Assembly (NCBI GenBank): GCA_902803035.1
Contig: CADCON010000209.1
Span: forward strand, 1 to 19,487
DNA length: 19,487 nucleotides
Direction: 5' to 3'
From: an uncultured Ruminococcus sp.
GTDB lineage: Bacteria; Bacillota; Clostridia; Oscillospirales; Acutalibacteraceae
Shown: in pieces, positions 1 through 5,594 of the stretch
Numbering within the stretch: position 1 is the stretch's first letter
Layout: every line of letters starts with the position of its first letter
Position numbers and translations under genes: made by a program
The notes under the pieces: generated by a model
Databases searched by the model: none
What the model saw: only the letters and a program-made list of their open reading frames with translations
Told to the model about the DNA's origin: nothing

Positions 1-555
1 CTTGTCTGGACGCGGCTGACCAACGGCAGCAATGAACTGCTTGTCGCCACGAAGGGCGGCTACGCGATCCGCTTCAACGAGAACGACGTGAGGGCGATGG
101 GACGCGCCGCCGCGGGCGTTTACGCCATCCGTCTGCGCGAAGGCGACGAGGTGGTCGGTATGTCCATCCTGCGCGAGGGCGGCAGGGTGCTGACCGTCAG
201 GGAAACGGGCTACGGCAGACTCACGCCCATCTCCGATTACGGCCTGCAGAGCCGCGGCGGCATGGGCATCAAGAATTACCGCACCGAGAATGGCGCGGTT
301 GCGGCGATCCGCGTGGTGGACGACGACGACGATATCATCATCATCAACAGCTCCGGCGTCATTATCCGCATTGCCGTCAGGGAGATCAGGGAGTGCGCGA
401 GACCCAGCAAGGGCGTCCGCGTGATGAAGATCGAGGACGGCGGCAAGGTTGTCGCGCTTGCGAGAGTGAAGCACGAGGATGGAGAGGAAACAGACGCGGT
501 AGACAATACGCTGGAGGAAGAACCGGCGGAAACGGAAGCGGAAGGCGAAGAATAG
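1..555 (+). CDS. gyrA: DNA gyrase subunit A, C-terminal part (5'-truncated by window edge)
   Basis: The frame is open from base 1 to a TAG at 553-555, giving 184 residues of the GyrA C-terminal beta-pinwheel. This domain wraps DNA around gyrase so that the A2B2 complex can introduce negative supercoils using ATP. Blade-type repeats are visible: an ATKGGYAIRF strand pair, then EVVGMSILREGGRVLTVRETGYG, then a degenerate GyrA-box-like QSRGGMGIKNY, then IIIINSSGVIIRI and a final GVRVMKIEDGGKVVALARV. It ends in an acidic tail rich in Glu, as many gyrase A subunits do. The N-terminal breakage-reunion domain and catalytic tyrosine lie outside the window. ParC is the main alternative, but the regular run of blades with this repeat wording favours GyrA. 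A hairpin terminator follows 54 bp after the stop. Confidence 0.93.
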   Translation, partial: LVWTRLTNGSNELLVATKGGYAIRFNENDVRAMGRAAAGVYAIRLREGDEVVGMSILREGGRVLTVRETGYGRLTPISDYGLQSRGGMGIKNYRTENGAVAAIRVVDDDDDIIIINSSGVIIRIAVREIRECARPSKGVRVMKIEDGGKVVALARVKHEDGEETDAVDNTLEEEPAETEAEGEE

Positions 556-608
556 ATCAAGCAGAAGGCGGACAGAATGTCAAAGCATCCTGCCCGCCTG
601 AACACAAA

Positions 609-674
609 AACAGCACTTCACGGCATTGGTCATTTTCTTTGAATGACGCCGCCGATGAAGCGCTGTTATTTTTT
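609..674. terminator. Bidirectional rho-independent terminator between gyrA and phnW
   Basis: The arm at 609-624 (starting AACAGCACTTCA) pairs with 650-667 (ending AAGCGCTGTT) with one mismatch and a one-base bulge, and GGTCATT/GAATGACGCC extends the stem inward. A T run at 669-674 follows on the plus strand, and the A-rich 605-610 gives a U run for minus-strand transcripts. It therefore serves both converging genes. Confidence 0.8.
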
Positions 675-684
675 ATTCTGAAAT

Positions 685-1818
685 TCAATCGTTATATTTT
701 ACGGGAATCTGCACGCCGTATGTCGTGAGAGCTTCCCTGAATACCACAAAGAAATCGCGGATATCGTCCTCGTCGATCGCGCCGAGGGAACAGAGCCGGA
801 AGGTATTGGCGGTGCTGATCTTGCCGGGGTAGATGGTGAAGCCGCGCTCGTAGCAGTAATCATGCACCTTTTCAAAGCTCCAGTTGGGATCGTCGGGATA
901 AATCGCGGAGGAAACCAGCCCCGCTCTCCATTCGGGCCGGATGACCTGACGGAAGCCCATCTCATCCAGACCGGCGTTGATGGCGTTGAAGACCCGCGTA
1001 TGACGCGCCCATTTGGCTTCCTCGCCCTCGCGCCAGTATTCCTTCATCGCCTGCACCGTGGCGTAAATGGTCTGGACAGGGGGAGTAAAGTGCATTTCTC
1101 CGTACTTTTTGAAGTATTCGTACTGGAGATAGAGATTGCAGTAGTAGGAACGCTTGGGATAATCCCGGCTGGCTTCGATGATTGCCTTGTTGCCCACGAT
1201 GAAGCTGAGTCCGGTGAAGGACATCAGTCCCTTCTGCGCCGAAGCCATGCAGAAGTCGATATTGTCCTTTTCGATGTCGATGGGACGCATGGCGTAGGTG
1301 CTGGTGGTATCGACGGTGAAGACCGCGCCGTATTGGTGAACCAGCGCGCCGATTTCCCGGACGGGGTTGAGAATGCCCGTGCCGGTTTCGTTGTGCGTGG
1401 TGTGAACCAGCGCGATATCGGGATTTTCTTTCAGTGTTTCTTCAACGCGCCTGAGATCGGGCAGCTCGTCCACGGGAAAACGGAGGTCGATATGCGGCAG
1501 CCCGTAGAACTGGCAGATTTCGACGGCGCGGGAGGAATAAGCGCCGTTGTTGATGACCAGCACCTTCTTTCCTTCGGGAAGAAGGCTGTTGATTGCCACG
1601 TCGATATTCAGTGTGCCGGAGCCGCAGAAAAGCACGCTGGTGTATTTTTCGGGATCTCCGTGTACGACCCTGACCAGATCGGCCTGCAGCGAACGCATAA
1701 TGTCGCCGAATTCCTTTTCACGCGGGCAGATGTCTGGTACGACCTGCGCGTATTTCACGGTGTCGGTAGTGGTCGAGGGGCCGGGGTTTAATAAAACATT
1801 TCGTTTGATTGCTTCCAT
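685..1818 (-). CDS. phnW: 2-aminoethylphosphonate:pyruvate aminotransferase (PhnW-type)
   Basis: This is a fold-type I, PLP-dependent transaminase that interconverts phosphonoacetaldehyde plus alanine and 2-aminoethylphosphonate (AEP) plus pyruvate. The N-terminus KRNVLLNPGPSTTTDTVK is the family hallmark. FTVDTTSTYA supplies the Asp that contacts the PLP ring nitrogen, and SAQKGLMSFTG supplies the Schiff-base lysine (residue 196 from this start). The frame extends to a GTG at 1830, but AGGAAGTG overlaps that codon. The ATG at 1818 sits 9 bases after this Shine-Dalgarno-like stretch and matches the family's usual start, giving 377 residues, a normal length. The gene lies 65 bp downstream of the cytidylyltransferase gene and shares its promoter. 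With a nucleotidyltransferase beside it and no phosphonatase (phnX), the biosynthetic direction is more likely than catabolism. A related transaminase acting on another substrate cannot be excluded. Confidence 0.85.
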   Translation of the reverse strand: MEAIKRNVLLNPGPSTTTDTVKYAQVVPDICPREKEFGDIMRSLQADLVRVVHGDPEKYTSVLFCGSGTLNIDVAINSLLPEGKKVLVINNGAYSSRAVEICQFYGLPHIDLRFPVDELPDLRRVEETLKENPDIALVHTTHNETGTGILNPVREIGALVHQYGAVFTVDTTSTYAMRPIDIEKDNIDFCMASAQKGLMSFTGLSFIVGNKAIIEASRDYPKRSYYCNLYLQYEYFKKYGEMHFTPPVQTIYATVQAMKEYWREGEEAKWARHTRVFNAINAGLDEMGFRQVIRPEWRAGLVSSAIYPDDPNWSFEKVHDYCYERGFTIYPGKISTANTFRLCSLGAIDEDDIRDFFVVFREALTTYGVQIPVKYND

Positions 1819-1883
1819 CAATTCATACACTTCCTATTATATAAGTAATATTCCATCGTTGATTTGTTCATTGGATGAAACAT

Positions 1884-2780
1884 TTAAACGTCATAAATCT
1901 TGTCAATGGCCTTCAGCTCGCTGAAGGTGTCGATTTCCACAATGTCCTCAGCCGAGCATGCCATGACCTCGACGGAATAATGCTGCCGGCAGTAGAGCAG
2001 CGGAACCTGCTCCCAATACCGCTCCTTCCCGCCGGGAGATGCGTAGACCTCGGCGATATCCTGCGAAAGCCTGTGTCCGTCGGCGGAATTCCAATAGGAG
2101 ATGCCGACCATCTGCCAGATGTCGTCGCCCTCGCCGCCGACCTTTTCATCAATGATGATGCCGTCCTTGACCTGGAAGCACCAGTCATCCGAACGCTGCT
2201 TCTTGATGGCGAGAAAGTCCGAGGTATAGTGGTACTTTTTGATAATTTTTGGATTGTAGAGCAGCAGATCAGCCTCAAATACATATGCGTTGGAGAGCAT
2301 ATAACGGGCGACCAGCGCCGAACTGATGTTGTTGGCGATGTTGTAGGCAGGATTTTCCAGGAATTTGATCATCGGATATTTGTACAGGAGCTGATCGAAC
2401 AGCTCCGAAAGATATCCGCGCACGATATAGATTTCGCTGATGCCGGCTTCCAGACAGGCGTCAATCAGCCGGTCGATGATCCGCACGCCGTGAACCCTGA
2501 CGAGCGGCTTCGGCGTATTGAAGGTGATGGGAACCAGCCGCGAACCGAATCCCGCCGCGATGAATACCGCTCTTTTGACGCGGTAAGGCTCCAGCGCGTT
2601 GATACCTTCATTGGTAATGGCTCCCTCGGAGATAAAGCCAAGCTCGCTTAATTCCTTGACGGTTTTGTTGACCGTACCAAGGCTAAGACCGGTTTCCCTT
2701 TCCAGATCACGCTGCGTAAAGGATCCTCTAGAAGTTGCCAGTTTTTCCAGAATGGTGAATTGCTTTCTGGACAAATCCAT
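1884..2780 (-). CDS. Winged-HTH/nucleotidyltransferase fusion, PntC/LicC-like (probable AEP cytidylyltransferase)
   Basis: This 298-residue protein has two parts. Residues 1-60 form a MarR/IclR-like winged helix (FTILEKLATSRGSFTQRDLERETGLSLGTVNKTVKEL is the helical core). Residues 68-298 form a LicC/MobA-type nucleotidyltransferase. The signature AAGFGSRLVPITFNTPKPLV spans 75-94, the metal-binding Asp lies in VFEADLLLYNP (D171), and the C-terminal VEIDTFSELKAID (281-293) is typical of the choline-phosphate/AEP cytidylyltransferase group. Expected reaction: CTP plus phosphocholine or AEP gives the CMP-activated headgroup and PPi. The downstream phnW points to AEP, as for PntC of phosphonolipid/phosphonoglycan pathways; fusions of such a cytidylyltransferase with an AEP transaminase are known as far as I recall. 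The ATG follows GAGGTG by 5 bases. The HTH may regulate its own promoter, where GAACA/TGTTC sites occur. Phosphocholine specificity remains possible. Confidence 0.8.
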   Translation of the reverse strand: MDLSRKQFTILEKLATSRGSFTQRDLERETGLSLGTVNKTVKELSELGFISEGAITNEGINALEPYRVKRAVFIAAGFGSRLVPITFNTPKPLVRVHGVRIIDRLIDACLEAGISEIYIVRGYLSELFDQLLYKYPMIKFLENPAYNIANNISSALVARYMLSNAYVFEADLLLYNPKIIKKYHYTSDFLAIKKQRSDDWCFQVKDGIIIDEKVGGEGDDIWQMVGISYWNSADGHRLSQDIAEVYASPGGKERYWEQVPLLYCRQHYSVEVMACSAEDIVEIDTFSELKAIDKIYDV

Positions 2781-2816
2781 AAATACACCTCATCGCTTGT
2801 TATTATTCACAAATGT

Positions 2817-2866
2817 TTGTTCAGAACAATCTTGAATTAATCAAAAACTGAACAGTGCTATGAACA
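2817..2866. promoter_or_regulatory. GAACA/TGTTC operator-like sites in the pntC leader
   Basis: A perfect 13-bp palindrome TTGTTCAGAACAA lies at 2817-2829. Two direct copies of TGAACA lie at 2849-2854 and 2861-2866, exactly 12 bp apart and next to the -10 box and likely start site. Together these read as binding sites for a dimeric regulator. The obvious candidate is the winged-HTH domain of the adjacent enzyme, but that link is inference. Confidence 0.45.
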
Positions 2867-2867
2867 A

Positions 2868-2895
2868 ATTATAGCATACTTGTCGGAATTGTCAA
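2868..2895 (-). promoter_or_regulatory. Promoter of the pntC-like/phnW operon
   Basis: Read on the minus strand, TTGACA (2895-2890), a 16-bp spacer and TATAAT (2873-2868) match the sigma-A consensus perfectly, and TGC before the -10 makes it an extended -10. Transcription should start near 2861, giving an 80-nt leader before the ATG at 2780. Confidence 0.85.
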
Positions 2896-2931
2896 GAGAA
2901 AATGCGGAAAAATCATGGCATCTGGTGCGCA

Positions 2932-2979
2932 AAAAAGCCTGTTGTCCATGAAAATGAACGACAGGCTTTTTGATTTTTG
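2932..2979. terminator. Strong bidirectional terminator hairpin between two divergent promoters
   Basis: AAAAAGCCTGT (2932-2942) pairs perfectly with ACAGGCTTTTT (2961-2971). The stem continues through TGTCCAT/ATGAACG with one mismatch to a GAAA tetraloop at 2950-2953. TTTTTGATTTTT follows on the plus strand and TTTTTT on the minus strand. No gene ends here on either side, which is unusual for a terminator. Confidence 0.75.
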
Positions 2980-3025
2980 CAGGAAAGTCAGAATTATTGG
3001 ATAAATTAAAAAAAAATTCATAAAA

Positions 3026-3116
3026 AATCATAGTACACCTATTGACAATCATATGAACCTGTATTATAATCATAGTAATTTAAGTAATAATCAAATAAAC
3101 CTGAGGGTGAATCAAA
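3026..3116. repeat. Five AATCAWA boxes at exact 21-bp spacing over the DUF1836 promoter and leader
   Basis: AATCATA occurs at 3026-3032, 3047-3053 and 3068-3074, and AATCAAA at 3089-3095 and 3110-3116. Every step is 21 bp, two helical turns, so all boxes face the same side of the DNA. Boxes 2 and 4 also share AACCTG at the same offset. The array runs from upstream of the -35 box across the -10 box and through the ribosome binding site to the first base of the start codon. It looks like a cooperative operator array, plausibly for autoregulation. Confidence 0.7.
3042..3070 (+). promoter_or_regulatory. Promoter of the DUF1836 operon
   Basis: TTGACA at 3042-3047, a 17-bp spacer and TATAAT at 3065-3070 match the sigma-A consensus perfectly. 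A-rich tracts at 3008-3027 could act as an UP element. The start site would be near 3077, which rules out the in-frame ATG at 3053 as the translation start. Confidence 0.87.
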
Positions 3117-3673
3117 TGATAGGTGAGAAGAATGACAATCAGGAGCTGATTGATTTTGAAGCCATACGTCCGGCGTTTGCGGTGACCGGCGGGCTGATGC
3201 TTTCGCAGGTAGTCGAAATGACAGGGCTGGGCGGCTCCACGATCCAGAATTGGATCAAGCGCGGCTGGATCATGTCGCCCGTGGACAAGAAATACAGCGA
3301 GCGTCAGGTAGCCCGGATTCTCATTATCGATATGCTGCGCAAATCCATGCAGCTCGAGAACATTCTCAGACTGATGGAATGTGTCAACGGGGACGTGGAG
3401 GACCAGTCCGACGACATCATCAAGGACGCGGATCTCTACATATATATATACCACATTATCAAGCGCACTGAGCCGCTGGAGACATTCACTCTCGACCGGC
3501 TGGACAGTGTGATCGACGAAGAAATCAAGGATTATCACGGAGCCGGCGAGGGCTATACCGGTCACGTCAGCGACGCGGCGAAGCGGCTTCACGACGCCCT
3601 GCGGATCATTCTGATGACGTATATGAGCAGCGAGCTTCGCAAACGCGCGGAAGCCGAGCTGGAAAAAATGTAA
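3116..3673 (+). CDS. DUF1836 family MerR-like DNA-binding regulator
   Basis: This 185-residue protein is best placed in the DUF1836 family of Firmicutes. The core is GLMLSQVVEMTGLGGSTIQNWIKRGWIMSPVDKKYSERQVARILIIDMLRKSMQLENILRLME (residues about 26-88). It reads as a MerR-like winged helix: an HTH, a wing with the K-K-Y-S-E/R motif, then a helix carrying the I-L-M pattern. The C-terminal half is helical and probably mediates oligomerisation. The ATG at 3116 follows GAGGGTG by 6 bases. The longer frame from 3053 begins inside the promoter and is rejected. The protein starts an operon running to about 5495, with the next gene's ribosome binding site overlapping its stop. The phased AATCAWA array over its promoter suggests autoregulation. 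Its ligand and regulon are unknown. Confidence 0.8.
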   Translation: MIGEKNDNQELIDFEAIRPAFAVTGGLMLSQVVEMTGLGGSTIQNWIKRGWIMSPVDKKYSERQVARILIIDMLRKSMQLENILRLMECVNGDVEDQSDDIIKDADLYIYIYHIIKRTEPLETFTLDRLDSVIDEEIKDYHGAGEGYTGHVSDAAKRLHDALRIILMTYMSSELRKRAEAELEKM

Positions 3674-3688
3674 GGAGGAAAGAATAAT

Positions 3689-3955
3689 ATGAATTATTAT
3701 TTCATCGGAGGAATTGTCATCATGGTGGCGGTTTTGGCAATTCTCATTCTGGCGATGCGGATTTATCAGAAACAAAGAGTTTCAACCGGTTATCAAACGG
3801 GAAAATTTTATCAACGGGGACAGCACATGGGGGCATTTATCGGCAATTATCATATGAACGAAATCGGCGTGGGAGAGGAATATTCCGGCCAGAAGGTCGA
3901 TCAGGATGAAGAAATGTTCTTATTTTCCGCAGCAGACAAAGAAAAGACCGAATGA
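3689..3955 (+). CDS. Small single-pass membrane protein, function unknown
   Basis: The 88-residue product has one strongly hydrophobic N-terminal helix (residues about 4-24, IGGIVIMVAVLAILILAMRI). A basic stretch (YQKQR) follows, then a polar tail of about 60 residues with Gly- and Tyr-rich segments (TGYQTGKFYQRGQ, GAFIGNYHMNEIG) and an acidic end. The positive-inside rule puts the tail in the cytoplasm. A strong AGGAGGA site begins at the end of the upstream stop codon, so it is translated from the DUF1836 operon message. I recognise no family. Its position ahead of nfeD suggests a membrane-associated accessory role, which is inference only. Confidence 0.75.
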   Translation: MNYYFIGGIVIMVAVLAILILAMRIYQKQRVSTGYQTGKFYQRGQHMGAFIGNYHMNEIGVGEEYSGQKVDQDEEMFLFSAADKEKTE

Positions 3956-3960
3956 TTCGA

Positions 3961-4039
3961 CAGGAAAAAGGTATCAGCAAGGGGACAGGTTTTCAGAGCC
4001 GGAACAGGCACAGGAAAAGAGTATCAAAAAGGGAATAGG
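3961..4039 (+). repeat. Imperfect 29-bp direct repeat in the gap before the zinc-ribbon gene
   Basis: Copies at 3961-3989 and 4011-4039 both read CAGGAAAA..GTATCA..AAGGG..AGG and agree at 23 of 29 positions, offset by 50 bp. The 122-bp gap that holds them has no supported gene, promoter or terminator. Confidence 0.5.
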
Positions 4040-4077
4040 AAAGACAGAAAATCATTCATGAAAGGAATTCGAAGAAA

Positions 4078-4281
4078 ATGAGGAAATGCATTCGCTGCGG
4101 AACGGAAATGATAGAGAGCGGTCACATCACGGGGGCAGGATTCAAGCTCAATGACCGCGAAATGAGGACATATCCTATCAAAACGGCGGTCTGTCCGAAT
4201 TGCCACGAGGTTTCACTTTATCTTGAGGACGAGATTTTCAATCAGATGACAGGCAAAGCACCTGTTGTAAGGCGGATTTAG
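4078..4281 (+). CDS. Small zinc-ribbon protein
   Basis: The 67-residue product has CIRC at residues 4-7 and CPNC at 39-42, a CxxC-x31-CxxC zinc ribbon. Most of the chain is taken up by the ribbon, so it probably acts through protein or nucleic-acid contacts and not catalysis. No membrane helix is present. The ribosome binding site is weak: AAAGGAA lies about 11 bases upstream of the ATG. The gene ends 15 bp before nfeD, whose ribosome binding site directly follows its stop, so the two are probably co-transcribed. Function unknown. Confidence 0.75.
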   Translation: MRKCIRCGTEMIESGHITGAGFKLNDREMRTYPIKTAVCPNCHEVSLYLEDEIFNQMTGKAPVVRRI

Positions 4282-4296
4282 GAGGAGTGACGGCAT

Positions 4297-4926
4297 ATGA
4301 AAGAATGGTTTGCAACCGACCCCCTGCGGTCTGCGCTTCTCTGCGCGGCAATTCCCGCGACAGTGATCATGATATTGCAGACGGTCATGATTTTCATCGG
4401 AATGGCAGGACATTCCGACGTCGATATGCCCGACGACAACGGCATTGACGGGGTCTTCGGCAGCGATTCTCCGGATGCGCCCGACGTCAACGTCGGAGAT
4501 TCCGGACTGCGTATCTTCACGGTGCGCGGAATCGTCGCCTTCTTCGCTGTGGGCGGATGGGCAGGTCTTTCGGCGCTCTCGCTCAGCGGAAGCGCGGCGG
4601 CGGCGATCATCACCGCCTTCATCGCGGGAACGCTCGCACTGCTGCTGGTGGCGTGGTTCTTCCGTTGGGCGGCTTCACTCAATGAGAACGGCAGTCTGCA
4701 AATGGAAAACGCCATCGGCAAGGTGGGCGAGGTCTACATAACCGTCCCGGCGAATATGTCCGGGACCGGCAAGGTCAACGTCATCATTCAGGGCAGGCTC
4801 ACCGAAGCCGAAGCCATGACCGAATGTGACCGCCCGCTGAAATACGGCGAACCGGTGGAGGTGGTCGGCATGGCGGTCGGCAATACGCTGAAGGTCAGCC
4901 CTATCGCCAAAAAAAAGGAAGCCTGA
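4297..4926 (+). CDS. NfeD-family membrane protein with C-terminal OB fold (YuaF-like)
   Basis: The 209-residue protein has three predicted membrane segments (about 11-36, 72-93 and 98-124) and a C-terminal OB-fold domain (about 138-203). The OB part reads GKVGEVYITVPANMSGTGKVNVIIQGRL..AEAM..DRPLKYGEPVEVVGMAVGNTLKVSPI, the pattern of short NfeD1b/YuaF proteins. An acidic Asp-rich loop (41-68) lies between TM1 and TM2. NfeD proteins of this type are partners of bacterial flotillins in membrane microdomains, and a flotillin gene lies 2 kb downstream. AGGAGG at 4282-4287 precedes the ATG by 9 bases. Unlike the usual directly adjacent yuaF-yuaG arrangement, four genes separate the pair here. Confidence 0.82.
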   Translation: MKEWFATDPLRSALLCAAIPATVIMILQTVMIFIGMAGHSDVDMPDDNGIDGVFGSDSPDAPDVNVGDSGLRIFTVRGIVAFFAVGGWAGLSALSLSGSAAAAIITAFIAGTLALLLVAWFFRWAASLNENGSLQMENAIGKVGEVYITVPANMSGTGKVNVIIQGRLTEAEAMTECDRPLKYGEPVEVVGMAVGNTLKVSPIAKKKEA

Positions 4927-4971
4927 AAGGCGAAGCCCGCAGGTTTGGAAGGAAAAAGAAAGAGGTTATTT

Positions 4972-5271
4972 ATGTCAAAGGAAAAGAAGAACACCGATCA
5001 ATCAACAGGAAATACAAACCAGACAGACGTCCGGAAGGATAAAGAAGACAACGACAACACAGGGCTGGCCATCGGTATTTGTCTCGGAATGAGCATCGGA
5101 ATGATGCTGGGGCATTTATTGTTTGAGAGTACGGCTCTCGGTATGAGTATCGGAATGGGCTTAGGAATGTGCCTTGGCTTGCTCTATGACAGCAAAAAGA
5201 AAAAGGACGCCGGAAACGGGAAAGAAAATGATCCGGCGCAGGCTGAAGGCGAACAGAAAGACGGTGAATGA
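4972..5271 (+). CDS. Glycine-zipper small membrane protein
   Basis: The 99-residue product has a charged, disordered N-terminus (1-30), two short hydrophobic glycine-zipper helices (about 31-50 and 55-72), and a Lys-then-Glu-rich tail. The helices repeat one pattern, LGMSIGMMLG and LGMSIGMGLGMCLG, with Gly at roughly every fourth residue. This favours tight helix-helix packing and oligomerisation in the membrane. An upstream in-frame TTG (4945) is possible, but AAGAGGT lies 6 bases before the ATG at 4972, which I take as the start. Similar small Gly/Met-rich proteins are common and uncharacterised in Clostridia. The stop overlaps the next start (ATGA), so the two are translationally coupled. 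Confidence 0.78.
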   Translation: MSKEKKNTDQSTGNTNQTDVRKDKEDNDNTGLAIGICLGMSIGMMLGHLLFESTALGMSIGMGLGMCLGLLYDSKKKKDAGNGKENDPAQAEGEQKDGE

Positions 5272-5495
5272 TCATGGAAATGAAATATCATCCGATTCAG
5301 GTGAAGCAATGCCCCTTCTGCGGCGGGACGGAATTTGTCTACGGCTATCAGGCGGGATACGGCGCGGTGACAGGATACGATAATATGTTGTCCGGCCAAT
5401 GGCTGAGCCATGTGATCTGCCGGAACTGCGGCAGCGTGGTACACAGCTATGTGCAAAACCCTGAAAAGCTGCTCAAACGAAGCAATCGCCGATAA
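5268..5495 (+). CDS. Small zinc-ribbon protein, coupled to the glycine-zipper gene
   Basis: The 75-residue product carries CPFC (15-18) and CRNC (51-54), a CxxC-x32-CxxC zinc ribbon. An aromatic, Gly-rich insert (EFVYGYQAGYGAVTGYDNM) lies between the knuckles. Its ATG overlaps the upstream stop as ATGA; a second in-frame ATG at 5274 is an alternative. No good Shine-Dalgarno site is visible, which supports translational coupling. It resembles the zinc ribbon at 4078 in size and spacing, though not closely in sequence. Function unknown. Confidence 0.75.
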   Translation: MIMEMKYHPIQVKQCPFCGGTEFVYGYQAGYGAVTGYDNMLSGQWLSHVICRNCGSVVHSYVQNPEKLLKRSNRR

Positions 5496-5510
5496 TTTTT
5501 TCAATAGATA

Positions 5511-5539
5511 TTGTCAATCCGGCCGTGCCATGCTATAAT
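5511..5539 (+). promoter_or_regulatory. Promoter of the LRR lipoprotein gene
   Basis: TTGTCA at 5511-5516, a 17-bp spacer and TATAAT at 5534-5539, with TGC making an extended -10. The start site would be near 5546, about 50 nt before the GTG start. Confidence 0.78.
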
Positions 5540-5594
5540 TGACTTGTCCGCATGGAATGATGCGGGAAGAATTCAGTAATCGGAGGAATGTTTC

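Noticed and set aside
862..1791. 309-codon open frame on the plus strand opposite phnW
   Set aside because: It is fully antisense to a well-supported transaminase. The translation shows no family features, and it lacks a promoter or ribosome binding site.
1875..2651. 258-codon plus-strand frame opposite the cytidylyltransferase gene
   Set aside because: A shadow of the real minus-strand gene; the protein has the Asp/Val/Gly-rich composition typical of antisense reading.
3053..3115. N-terminal extension of the DUF1836 protein from the ATG at 3053
   Set aside because: It would start between the -35 and -10 boxes, upstream of the predicted transcript start; the 3116 ATG has a proper ribosome binding site.
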